64,000 nt of DNA, from contig NC_133108.1 of NCBI RefSeq assembly GCF_022965805.1, forward strand, positions 18,860,056-18,924,055, written 5' to 3'. Under the pieces are notes generated by a model, which was not told the DNA's origin, ran no database searches, and saw nothing but the letters and a program-made list of their open reading frames with translations. This DNA comes from Primulina eburnea. Its lineage: Eukaryota; Streptophyta; Magnoliopsida; Lamiales; Gesneriaceae. This document shows, piece after piece, positions 44,596 through 56,357 of the stretch; position 1 is the stretch's first letter; the number at the start of each line of letters is the position of its first letter. Position numbers and translations under genes: made by a program.

Positions 44596-46376
44596 TGTGG
44601 GGACCCGTACGCTAATCAAGTTCTTAACCATCATTGGGACTAATTAATCAATTATAATAAACAGGGTCTAAATTTTTTTTTTAAATGCGGAAGATAATGG
44701 AATCAAACTCCTATACACATTAGTATAAAAGTATAAATCTGATAAAATATACAATCATACATACTCAGGTTCAACATCTACTATCAAGTGTTTAAACCCT
44801 ATCTCTAGTCCAAGTCCGTTGTCTCCACTCTAACTCGATCTTTCTTCACCTCTGTGACCCTGTACCTGTCCCACCTGTTGTCATGCACACATACAGACAA
44901 GACAACAGCCGGATAACTCCGGTCAGATACAAATATCCCAGTATAAACAATGTATACATGCAATCATATAAAACATATATAAAAGCATAAACAAACATCA
45001 ACACATGTATCTAATCTGACTACATGAAACAATGACTCGTGATCTGATCTGATCCTATTTCTAATCTAAGGATCCCGATCTAAGTTAGACTTTGGTATGC
45101 TGTATCGAGTGTCTACAATAGACGTCGATCTACATCTAAGCTCATCGATACACCGTAAGTCTAGGGTCTGAGCAGTTCTGACAAAGACTTAGACTTGGGC
45201 ATGCTATACCGAGTGTCTACAATAGATGTCGATCTACATCTAAGCTCATCGATATACCACAAGTCTAGGGTCTTAGCAGTTCTGTCCAAGACTCGGCGGT
45301 TCTGCCCTATCTAGGCTGATCTGCCCTAGACTCAAATTCTGACTTTGCTATCATTCAATAGACTTAACATATCAATCTGATAATCTGCAAATATCAATGC
45401 AATAAAATAAAGTATGTGATTTAGGGAAACTCCAGTCAAACCTAACTCGAGTTGTGCAATCCCGAATCAACATTTATTTATACCTTTCTTGCTGTCGTTC
45501 TGATACAATCGAAGTCCTGAGTCAAAGTCTGTCACTGTTCAATCTGGCAATGACAATATCAATATTCTGTATCAATATTCTAATCAAATCACAACATCTC
45601 TGTTTTATCAAATTATGGCAGTACAATGGTACAATTCTGCGATACCGGTGATACCAAACAAATATCTACTGATTCCTATAATTTACAATCAACCACCGTA
45701 CAAATCTGACATCAATTCTAGTCAATTTCATTCTGAAATTCACAACAATTCCATAATCAGTCTGCTTCTTAATCTGACTTCGATTCTACGCTGTCTAACA
45801 TGTCAAGAACATCATATATGAATTCCATTCAATTCTGACAATATCATAATTTCAAGACATGTCAAAACGTAGTAAAACTTACGTCCAGTTGTAGCCTGCG
45901 TTGATAGGAACACAATACCGAAGTCGGATTTAAAATCTAACGGACGGATCTTTCACAAAAGGCGTAAATTCGACGAGGTGGCACAATTTCCGCAAAACAC
46001 GTATCACCGCGAGTGCGGTAGCTTCAAGACCGCGGGTGCGCTCATGCTTCGGCAGCATTTCCATTTTCTGAAATTCGACGACCGCGGGTGCGGTCTTGTT
46101 TGCACATCGGGTGCGGTCCTGCACCGCGGGTGCGGTCGTGTTTCTTACCGCGGGTGCGGTCTCAGTTTTTCAAAAATTGCTACCCTACTGGACAGGCACC
46201 GCGGGTGCGGTGTCTTCCTGAGTGCGGGTGCGGTGTTGCTTCGGCAACACATTCTGAAATTCAAAATAAATGACCGCAGATTATCTTAAATCATGTCTCA
46301 GTTGGCCCCTTCGTAATCACGTTAAATTATAAGTCAATAATCCTTGATTAACAGTGATTAATTCTCGGGCATTACA
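44596..46376 (-). repeat. gypsy E 3' LTR
   Basis: 1781 bp, TGTGGGGACCC to CGGGCATTACA. It lacks a 166-bp TATA-containing segment that the other LTR has at 52587-52752. Confidence 0.95.
46004..46236. repeat. paired GC-rich array in gypsy E 3' LTR
   Basis: Eight copies of ACCGCGGGTGCGGT-type motif in four pairs, with members about 24 bp apart. Single-base differences from the array in the other LTR show the two copies drifting. Confidence 0.93.
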
Positions 46377-46395
46377 TTTCTCCCCCCCTAAGATA
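46377..46395 (-). promoter_or_regulatory. polypurine tract of gypsy E
   Basis: The minus strand reads TATCTTAGGGGGGGAGAAA directly before the 3' LTR. Confidence 0.88.
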
Positions 46396-46474
46396 CGATT
46401 TCGTCCTCGAAATCACATGCATTTCATTCGTATCACTAAGGAGTATATATACAGAACTGTATAAGAAATTTACA

Positions 46475-49400
46475 TTATCGAAACAACTCTGGGAATTCTT
46501 GTCTCATATCTGATTCAGTTTCCCAAGTTGCTTCTTCAGTACCATGACGAGTCCACTGAACTTTTACAAGTGGAATAGTCTTCGTTCTGAGCTGTTTTTC
46601 TTTACGATCAATAATCTGAATCGGTTTTTCAACATAGCTCAACGTCTCATCCAATTCGGCCTCGTCTGGTTCAATAGCATGTGAAGCATCAGGAAGATAT
46701 TTCCTTAATAACGATACATGAAAGACATCATGCATCCCAGATAATGAAGGCGGTAAAGCGAGTCGATAGGCACGATCTCCTATCTTCTCGAGAATCTCAT
46801 AAGGCCCAAGGTATCGTGGGGACAGTTTCCCTTTCTTGCCAAATCTGACAACTCCTCTGAAAGGTGAAATCTTCAAAAATACTCGGTCTCCAACCTCAAA
46901 TACCAACGATCTACGTCGAACATTGGCATATTTGGCATGTCTGTCTTGTGCTGCTTGCATTTTCTTTCGAATTAGCTTCACTTTTTCTGTCATATCTCTG
47001 ATCATATCTGGTCCAATCTCAGGTACTTCAGAGATATCATCCCAATAGAGAGGGGATCTGCACTTCTTTCCGTACAACGCTTCAAATGGTGACATCTCAA
47101 TACTCGTCTGATAGCTATTGTTGTACGAAAATTCACAAAGAGGCAATGCATCTTGCCAATTAGTGCCAAAATCTAGCACTACTGCTCTCAGCATATCTTC
47201 CAATGTCTGGATAGTCCGCTCTGACTGTCCGTCGGTCTGTGGATGATATGCGGTACTCAGATGTAACTTCGTACCGAGAGCCCGCTGCAAACTCTGCCAG
47301 AAGTGCGAAGTAAATCGAGGATCACGATCTGATACAATCGACTTCGGCACTCCATGCAATCTGACCACTTCTCTGACATAGATCTCTGCCATCTGGTCAA
47401 ATCTGTACGTCATCTTGTACGGTATAAAACATGCAGATTTGGTCAATCTGTCAATCACGACCCAAATCGCATCACAACCTCGGGAGGAACGTGGCAACTG
47501 TGTCACAAAATCCATGGAAATGTGATCCCATTTCCATTCAGGAATGGACAAGCTCTGTAATAAACCTCCTGGTTTCTTTCTTTCTGCTTTCACCTGTTGG
47601 CAATTCAGACATTTAGAAACAAATTCTGCAATATCATTCTTCATTTGTTTCCACCAGAACTGTCTTTTCAAATCATTGTACATCTTTCTGCCACCAGGAT
47701 GAATACTAAATCGACTGTTGTGCGCTTCGGACAATATCTGTCGTCTCAACTCTGAAATATTCGGCACAACTAGATGATTATTCACGTACAAAACGTTATC
47801 ACGTACCTGATATTCTGATCGATGTCCTGGTCTAACCATCGTTACTGATTTCTGTACATTCTGATCAATTTTCTGAGCCGCTTTAATCTTCATAATCAGT
47901 TCTGGTTCTACTTGCACCGTATAAAGTCTCAACGGTTTGTAATCTGTTTAAAATGTTAATCCAGACAAACAACAGTCTTCTATCAAATTTGAAACACCAA
48001 TTGTCGACAAGGATAAAGAACATACCTTTCGACTTAGTTCATCAGCTGCTGCATTAGACTTTCCTGGATAGTATTTGATTTCAAAATCAAAATCTTTCAG
48101 CAAATCAAGCCATCTTCGCTGTCTCATATTCAATTCAGATTGTGAAAACAGATATTTCAAACTCTTATGATCAGAATATATCTCAAATTTCTCCCCATAA
48201 AGATAGTGTCGCCATATCTTTAATGCAAAGAAAATGGCTGCCAATTCTAGGTCATGAATTGGATAACAGGTCTCATGTGGTTTAAGCTGTCTTGAGGCAT
48301 AAGCAATAACATGCCCTCGTTGCATCAGCACACATCCCAACCCTCTGTGAGACGCGTCGCAATAAACCACAAAATCACCAGTACCGGATGGAATAGTCAA
48401 CACCGGTGCACTGGTCAATCTCTTCTTCAACTCCAGAAAACTGCTCTCACATTCTTCAGACCAAACAAATGGAGCATTCTTTTGAGTCAGCTGAGTAATT
48501 GGTTTAGCTATACTCGAGAAATCTTTAATGAAACGACGGTAATATCCCGCTAAACCCATAAAACTGCGAATTTCGGGCACTGACGTCGGTCTTGGCCAAG
48601 AAATCACGGCTTCCACTTTACTGGGATCCACTGATATCCCATCTCCGGATATAATATGACCCAGAAATACTACCTGTCTTAGCCAAAACTCACATTTCGA
48701 CAGTTTAGCATATAACTTCTCAGCCCTTAGAATTCGCAACACAGTTCTTAAATGCTCAGCATGCTCACTCATATTCTTTGAATAAATCAAAATATCATCG
48801 ATGAAAATAATCACAAAATCATCGAGATATTTCTGGAAGACACGTTTCATTAATCCCATAAACACAGCTGGAGCATTCGTCAAACCAAATGGCATAACAA
48901 TAAATTCATAGTGTCCATACCTGGTTCTGAATGCTGTCTTTGAGATATCAGAATCTCTGACTCTCAACTGATGATATCCTGATCTTAAATCAATTTTGGA
49001 ATATACTGAAGAACCCTGCAACTGATCGAATAAATCATCAATACGAGGCAAAGGATATTTATTCTTTATCGTTGCCTTGTTCAGTTGCCGATAGTCGATG
49101 CAGAGTCTCATCGACCCATCTTTCTTCCTCACAAATAATATTGGAGCACCCCAAGGAGAAACACTCGGTCTGATGTACCCCTTGGCCAGTAAGTCTTCCA
49201 GATGGTTCTTTAATTCTTTCAATTCTATTGGTGCCATTCTGTACGGAGCTCTAGAGATCGGCACTGTACCTGGCATCAGTTCAATGCTGAAGTCTATCTC
49301 TCTAACTGGAGGTAATCCCGGGATCTCATCTGGGAAGACGTCAGTAAACTCACGTACTACGGGCAGATCTGCCAATGCTGGACTCGACTTCAGTAAATCT

Positions 49401-50955
49401 ACTGAATATATAAGGAATCCTTCTGCTCCTTTCTGTAACAATCGAGTCATAGATAGTACGGATACTAAAGGAATTCTCGATCTAGAACCCTTACCGTAAA
49501 ATTTCCACTCTTCAGCCATATCTGGTTTGAATCTCACTATCTTGTGGAAACAATCAACAGTCGCTCTGTACTTGGTCAGCATATCAATACCGACAATACA
49601 ATAAAAATCCGACAACCCAAGTACGATGCAATCTAATTCAATCTCATGCCCGTCATACTGTAGTACACAATGTTTAACCGAATTTACAGATATCAAACCT
49701 GTCCCCAAAGGCGAAGAGACAGACACTACAGTAGCTAAAGACTCTACAAGCAATGCATGACTTAGTGCAAATCGTTCAGAAATAAATGTGTGTGAAGCAC
49801 CGGTATCAATTAATACATAAGCAGAGTAACCACATAAAGAACAGTTACCTGCCACAACTTCATCTGGTGCTTCCTGGGCCTGCTCATCTGTCAAAGCGAA
49901 GACTCTGGCCTGCTGTCTAGGAGGCTGACCAACTGTCTGGCTTCCTCCTGGCCTCTGCTGTGACTTAGCCGGCGCTGGCTGGAATGTATGAACAGCAGCG
50001 GATCGTCTCTCAGTCTGTGCTGCTGATCCCGATGACTCGGCCCCCTGCGATCTTTGGGAACCTCTCTGGGGACACACTTTAGCAAAGTTTCCTGGCTGTT
50101 TACAAATGTTGCAACTACCAGTCACTCCCTGGCATTGCTCGGTTGCATGTCTTCCTCCGCAAGTCTTGCAATAAACTCCAGTGTAACTCTGGCTCTGTCT
50201 AGTCCCACCGGAGCTGGAAGAACTGCTGCCAGATTTCTTGAATTGCTTTCCCCTGGCTTTCAAAAATTCCTTCTTCCCTCCACTGCTGCTGCCACCCTTA
50301 AATCTGGGAGGTGGTTGCTGTGGTCTCGGTGCTGGAGGTACAAATGAAGCCCCTTTCTGTCTCATCAGACCGGCTTCTGCTCCCTTGGCTCTGTTCAGGG
50401 CGTCATTAAAATTATTCGGTCGCCCTGTGTTCACCAATGTGAAAATGTGGGGGTAAGGCCATTGATGAACTGGTCAGCAGTAGCTTCTTCGCTGTCAGCC
50501 ACATGTGGAGCAAATTTCAGCAAGGATGAGAACTTTGACACGTACTCTTCTATGTTCATCTGTCCCTGCTTGAGGTTGGCAAACTCCGCCCCCTTGTCCT
50601 TCCGGTACGACACTGGAAAGAATCGTTGATAAAATTCCGTTCTAAATATATTCCGGTTAATAATTGTACCTCTATGCTCCATGGCTCTCTTTCTCGTAAT
50701 CCACCAGTCCTTTGCAACTTCGTGTAACTGGTGTCCGATTAATTTCACTCTCCTCTCATCTGTATACTCCAATGATTCGAACAACATCTCTATATCATCA
50801 AGCCAACTCTCGCACTCCACAGCGTTCTCTGTTCCTTTCAAAGTCGGCGGATGAAATGACTGAAACCGTTTCAGTAACGTTTCCATTGGAGTCGGTGTTA
50901 CATCCATTGGAGGATTTGATGTACTTCCCTGTTCTTGTACTCGTTTCGGAGGCAT
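46475..50955 (-). pseudogene. gypsy E gag-pol with chromodomain, two lesions
   Basis: Starts MPPKRVQEQGS at 50955. A single-base deletion near 50445 shifts the frame out of gag at residue 174, and an in-frame TAA at about 47945 separates RNase H from integrase. Otherwise all domains are open. Gag (TLLKRFQSFHPPTLKGTENAVE) is followed by retropepsin ([11 protein letters not shown]), RT ([15 protein letters not shown]), RNase H ([19 protein letters not shown]), integrase zinc finger ([13 protein letters not shown]) and core ([16 protein letters not shown]). A chromodomain (VKVQWTRHGTEEATWE) ends it at 46475. The gag knuckle reads [14 protein letters not shown], with Asn in place of the zinc-binding His. 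Confidence 0.94.
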
Positions 50956-51198
50956 ATCTAATAATCAAATAGATTAGTAACAAGTACAACAATTCTGTTG
51001 CAATCCTCCTCTGATCATCTTACTGCTGATCTAGAATCAGTACTGATCCAATTTCAATAAAACACATTACTATATCAAATCAGATAAGCAAGTCATATGT
51101 ATTAAAGCAGTAAGACATGCTAGCATTCAAGAGCAGGAAAGAAAACCTCAATCTACTCCGCTCACTAGCCTCTTCTATCTCAATCTAAAGGATCTATC

Positions 51199-51210
51199 GC
51201 TCTGATACCA
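51199..51210 (-). promoter_or_regulatory. gypsy E primer binding site, iMet type
   Basis: The minus strand reads TGGTATCAGAGC five bases from the 5' LTR, an exact match. Confidence 0.93.
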
Positions 51211-52659
51211 CCTGTTGTGGGGACCCGGACGCTAATCAAGTTCTTAACCATCATGATGACTAATTAATCAATTATAATAAACAGGGTCTAATTTTTTTTT
51301 TTAAATGCTGAAGATAATGGAATCAAACTCCTATACACATCAGTATAAAAGTATAAATCAGATAAAATATACAATCCTACATACTCAGGTTCAACATCTA
51401 CTATCAAGTGTTTAAACCATGTCTCTAGTCCAAGTCCGTAGTCTCCATTCTAACTCGATCTTTCTTCACCTCTGTGACCCTGTACCTGTCCCACCTGTTG
51501 TCATGCACACATAAAGACAAGACGACAGCCGGATAACTCCGGTGAGATACAAATATCCCAGTATAAACAATGTATACATGCAATCACATAAAACATATAT
51601 AAAAGCATAAACAAACATCAACACATGTATCTAATCTGACTACATGAAACAATGACTCGTGATCTGATCTGATCCTATTTCTAATCTAAGGATCCCGATC
51701 TAAGTTAGACTTTGGTATGCTGTATCGAGTGTCTACAATAGACGTCGATCTACATCTAAGCTCATCGATACACCGTAAGTCTAGGGTCTGAGCAGTTCTG
51801 ACAAAGACTTAGACTTGGGCATGCTATACCGAGTGTCTACAATAGATGTCGATTTACATCTAAGCTCATCGATATACCACAAGTCTAGGGTCTTAGCAGT
51901 TCTGTCCAAGACTCGGCGGTTCTGCCCTATCTAGGCTGATCTGCCTTAGACTCAAATTCTGAATTTGCTATCATTCAATAGACTTAACATATCAATCTGA
52001 TAATATGCAAATATCAATGCAATAAAATAAAGTATGTGATTTAGGGAAACTCAAGTCAAACCTAACTCGAGTTGTGCAATCCCGAATCAACATTTATTTA
52101 TACCTTTCTTGCTGTCGTTCTGATACAATCGAAGTCCTGAGTCAAAGTCTGTCACTGTTCAATCTGTCAATGACAATATCAATATTCTGTATCAATATTC
52201 TAATCAAATCACAACATCTCTGTTTTATCAAATTCTGGCAGTACAATGGTACAATTCTGCGATACTGGTGATACCAAACCAATATCTACTGATTCCAATA
52301 ATTTACCATCAACCACCGTACAAATCTGATATCAATTCTAGTCAATTTCATTCTGAAATTCACAATAATTCCATAATTAGTCTGTTTCTTAATCTGACTT
52401 CGATTCTACGCTGTCTAACATGTCAAGAACATCATATATGAATTCCATTCAATTATGACAATATCATAATTTCAAGACATGTCAAAACGTAGTAAAACTT
52501 ACGTCCAGTTGTAGCCTGTGTTGATAGGAACACAGTACCGAAGTCGGATTTAAAATCTAACGGACGGATCTTTCACAAAAGGCGTAAGGATTTTTCACTT
52601 CTTCCCCCAAAGCTTTTCTCGACTCTTTTCTCGGAAAAATGAAGGGGAAACGAAGCTGG

Positions 52660-52690
52660 TTATATATATATAAATATATATATAAATATA

Positions 52691-52742
<52 letters not shown>
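52660..52742. repeat. TA microsatellite and TATA region of gypsy E 5' LTR
   Basis: About 80 bp of TA and TAAA repeats between the motif array and the presumed 5' untranslated region. It probably includes the TATA box, and length variation in assemblies is likely. Confidence 0.85.
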
Positions 52743-52744
<2 letters not shown>

Positions 52745-52789
52745 CATGCATGAATTCGACGAGGTGGCACAATTTCCGCAAAACACGTA

Positions 52790-53021
52790 TCACCGCGGGT
52801 GCGGTAGCTTCAAGAGCGCGGGTGCGCTCATGCTTCGGCAGCATTTCCATTTTCTGAAATTCGACGACCGCGGGGGCGGTCTTGTTTGCACTGCGGGTGC
52901 GGTCCAGCACCGCAGGTGCGGTCGTGTTTCTTACCGCGGGTGCGGTCTCAGTTTTTCAAAAATTGCTACCCTCTTGGACATGCACCGCGGGTGCGGTGTC
53001 TTCCTGAGTGCGGGTGCAGTG
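52790..53021. repeat. paired GC-rich array in gypsy E 5' LTR
   Basis: Same four pairs as at 46004-46236, lying upstream of the TA-rich promoter region with respect to the minus-strand element. Confidence 0.93.
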
Positions 53022-53162
53022 TTGCTTCGGCAACACATTCTGAAATTCAAAATAAATGACCGCAGATTATCTTAAATCGTGTCTCAGTTGGCCCCTTCGT
53101 AATCATGTTAAATTATAAGTCAATAATCCTTGATTAACAGTGATTAATTCTCGGGCATTACA

Positions 53163-54262
53163 CAAAGAATAGGCCACTACAACTTGCTACAATCCGAGTT
53201 GAGCCTGATGTAATTATGAGGATCAAAGAAGCCCAAAGAATGGATCATAATGTGCAGAGATCGATTCAGATGGTCAGATCAGGGCATTTTTCAGAATATC
53301 AGGTACGTGAGCATGTTTTGTACGTCAATAACCGTCTCGTAGTGCCAGATGTTTCAGACTTGAGGCATCAGATTATGTCCGAAGTGCACTGTAGTCGGTT
53401 TAGCATTCACCCTGGTGGCAGAAAGATGTACAATGACTTGAAGACGCAGTTCTGGTGGAAGCAGATGAAGTCAGATATCGCCGAATTTGTGTCAAAATGT
53501 TTGAATTGCCAACAGGTGAAGGCCAAAAGGAAGAAGCCCGGAGGTCTACTTCAGAGTTTAGCCATGCCAGAATGGAAATGGGATCACATTTCCATGGATT
53601 TCGTGACGAAGTTACCTCGATCATTTAGAGGCTATGATGCGATTTGGGTCATTATTGACAGACTGACCAAATCAGCTTGCTTTATTCCGTACACAATGAC
53701 GTTTCGACATGATCAAATGGCGGAGATATATGTCCGAGAGGTAGTCAGATTACATGGTGTGCCGAAGTCTATCGTATCAGATCGTGATCCACGATTCACT
53801 TCACACTTCTGGTACAGTGTACAGCAGGCTTTAGGTACGACATTACACCTGAGTACTGCTTATTATCCTCAGACTGACGGACAGTCAGAGCGGACTATCC
53901 AGACTCTAGAGGATATGTTGAGAGCCATAGTGCTAGATTTTGGCACTAGTTGGCAAGATTCTCTACCTCTTTGTGAATTCTCTTATAATAACAGCTATCA
54001 GACGAGCATTGAGATGGCGCCGTTTGAAGCTTTATATGGCAAGAAGTGCAGATCTCCGCTGTACTGGGATGACATCTCAGAGGTACCAGAACTTGGGCCG
54101 GATATGATTCGTGACATGACTAAGAAGGTGAAAATCATTCAGAAGAGAATGAAGACAGCACAAGATAGGCAAGCCAAATACGCCAATATCAGACGTAGAC
54201 CGTTGGTATTCGAGCAAGGGGACAGAGTATTTTTGAAAATTTCTCCATTCAGAGGCGTTGTC
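53163..54262 (+). pseudogene. gypsy D integrase, cut by copia F
   Basis: The reading frame continues from gypsy D RNase H after the second CAAAG: ATIRVEPDVIMRIKEAQ, the zinc finger ([30 protein letters not shown]), and the integrase core with [15 protein letters not shown] and TDGQSERT. The last residues FRGVV match A and E just before their [11 protein letters not shown] segment. No stop occurs in the 349 residues from 53216. Copia F begins at 54263. Confidence 0.93.
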
Positions 54263-56343
54263 TGAAAGCGGACCGGTTACGGAGGCCGGAAACGCGACGG
54301 AAGCAAAAATTTCATTTTTGAAGCATATAAATTTCGGCCCCCTTTGATATTGTGCAATATTTACAAAATAATCACATACATAGGATGTTCAAGTGATTTA
54401 CCTTTCAACCTTAAAAGGTTGATGATGGCTCCAACTTAGTTGACTTGCAACTAAGCTCTTCTTTGGCAAGACAAGTTTACAAGCTTCCTTCCCCTTCAAG
54501 AATTAGGCCCACCACTTAACAAGGTAAATCCCCTCAAGTTTTGCACTAGAAAAACTTGAGGATTTTTCAAAGAGAAATTTTGTTCTCCAACAAATTGAAG
54601 AACAAAACAAGAAGAAAATTTTTGAGAGAAAAACCAAGGAGATTTCGGCCAAGGGTGGGAGAGAATGAGGGAGAGTGAGTTAATCCCCTTGTCTTGGTTG
54701 TGGGAAAAGCAAAAAGCAAAAAGGTGCATGCATTTGAATTTTTTAATAAAAATAATACACAACTCTTCACCTCCCAAGCATGCAAACCCTAGCATGTCTC
54801 TCATATGTTATATGGTTTTTTTAACACATTAAAAAAACCATGGACTAAATTTTAATTATCTCAAACACATTTGAGATTAATTAAATACTACTCGAATTTA
54901 TTCAAGTCCCACTAGTTAAATAATTATTTTAATTGAGCTCTACAAGACTCAATATTATTTAATTAATTCAACACTTGAATTAATTTAATTATTTAGACTC
55001 TACTAGGTCCACTAGTGTTTAATTAATTCAACACTTGAATTAATCTAATTTAGTCCTCAATAATGTTTATGAAAATCACAATTTTCAACTACATTATTTA
55101 CTTGGCCAAATTTTAATCTTAGGAACACTTCCATAAATTAAAATTTATATTTCTCTCATAGAAGTCATACTTCTATTTTTCTTTACGCTTATAAACACAT
55201 TTATAAGCCGTTCAACACATTGAACTATTTTACTTCTCATCGGGATTTAAAAAGCAAGTACTTGTGTGGCCCTCAATGGTTCATTGATACGACTAGCCAT
55301 GGGTTCACTTCTCCATGTGATTCGGACTAAACATGTCCTTATTCGAGCATACCCCAATTGCCCCATTCTTACTTATCAACACCTTGATAATAAGAACGTC
55401 AGAACTCAAGTCTGATAGTACCTAACCAATCACGTTAAACGCCTAGCAGCATCGCTTACGTGATTCCCTAGGTATCACATGATAGTGCCTGCAAGAACCA
55501 TTCAATTATGGTTAGCGTACAGTACGGTCCCTTCAACTCATATATCCCGACCGATTCGACAACTATTGGTTTATCGAGAGTTGTCAATGAATCGATACTA
55601 TGTTTCATGTTGTGGTTGCATCGATGGTGTAATCTATGAAACCCCTTTCATAATTACCACCATACTCTGATCAGAGATTTCAACCCACACATACATGAAA
55701 ACACATAGGATATCCATACCCGTAGGTAAGCGGTGAATTCCCGACTACAATGCATCGACTCCTATATGTTTCGCCGTAACACCCAACCTTGCCACCTGAT
55801 GACCCCATAAGAGTCGGTAAACAAGTCAAAGTGAAACGCTAGCACATAGAGTCTCTATGTTGTCCCGGGTCATAAGGACTAATGGTGTACAACCATAAAC
55901 TAGGACTTTTCCACTCGATAAGTGAGAACCACTTGGAAAGTCCTTTATAGAGGGTTGTTCGGTGCACTCTACCAGGAGCACCTATCTGCATGCTCGGACA
56001 TCACAATGTCCCCTATCAATGAAACATGGTACTCACATCGCAGATACTAGTCTCTAACTCGAGCGGCCTTTATCCTTCTTAGTGGCGGCTGAATCGACTA
56101 GGAACGGTTTAGAATATACAGTATTCCAAATATGAGTTTCATGATACTCATCATATGAGCATCTCATATTCTTTCTACTATTTGTATATTCAAGGACTTT
56201 ATCTATACAACTAGCATGGGTATAAAGATAAAGATGTGCCAAATTAATAAATTCAAATATTATTAAAATAAAGATCGTTTATACAAAGAGTTTCATCGTG
56301 AACAGTCGGCCAACACTTGGCTCGACGTGCACCTACTCTAACA
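54263..56343 (-). repeat. copia F 3' LTR
   Basis: 2081 bp, TGAAAGCGGACC to CTACTCTAACA, collinear with the copia-1 LTR. Short conserved-looking frames (for example at 55479) are LTR sequence. Confidence 0.94.
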
Positions 56344-56356
56344 ATCTCCCACTTGC
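56344..56356 (-). promoter_or_regulatory. polypurine tract of copia F
   Basis: The minus strand reads GCAAGTGGGAGAT directly before TGTTAGAG, the LTR start. Confidence 0.85.
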
Positions 56357-56357
56357 A

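Larger units (their letters stand above)
44596..53162 (-). mobile_element. gypsy E, complete Tekay/Del-like chromovirus
   Basis: 8567 bp, both LTRs present (44596-46376 and 51216-53162), flanked by a perfect 5-bp target duplication CAAAG (44591-44595 and 53163-53167). Primer site, gag, protease, RT, RNase H, integrase, chromodomain and polypurine tract are all in order on the minus strand. It sits in the RNase H to integrase spacer of gypsy D, antisense to it. One frameshift and one stop interrupt its coding region. Confidence 0.97.
51216..53162 (-). repeat. gypsy E 5' LTR
   Basis: 1947 bp. It is longer than its partner only through the 166-bp segment 52587-52752; elsewhere it is nearly identical by eye. 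Confidence 0.95.
39403..54262 (+). mobile_element. gypsy D, Tekay/Del-like chromovirus, split by gypsy E
   Basis: Plus oriented: 5' LTR, iMet primer site, gag, protease, RT, RNase H, then gypsy E (44596-53162), then integrase up to 54262, where copia F begins. Taking away E and one copy of its 5-bp target duplication puts the RNase H and integrase parts in one frame. The chromodomain and 3' LTR would lie beyond copia F. Several stops and shifts show it was already decaying. Confidence 0.93.

Noticed and set aside
55479..55670. A conserved small protein, since the same frame occurs at 5433-5624, 55479-55670 and 63334-63525
   Set aside because: All three lie at the same position in copia LTRs. 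Conservation follows from the LTR being repeated, and no domain is visible.
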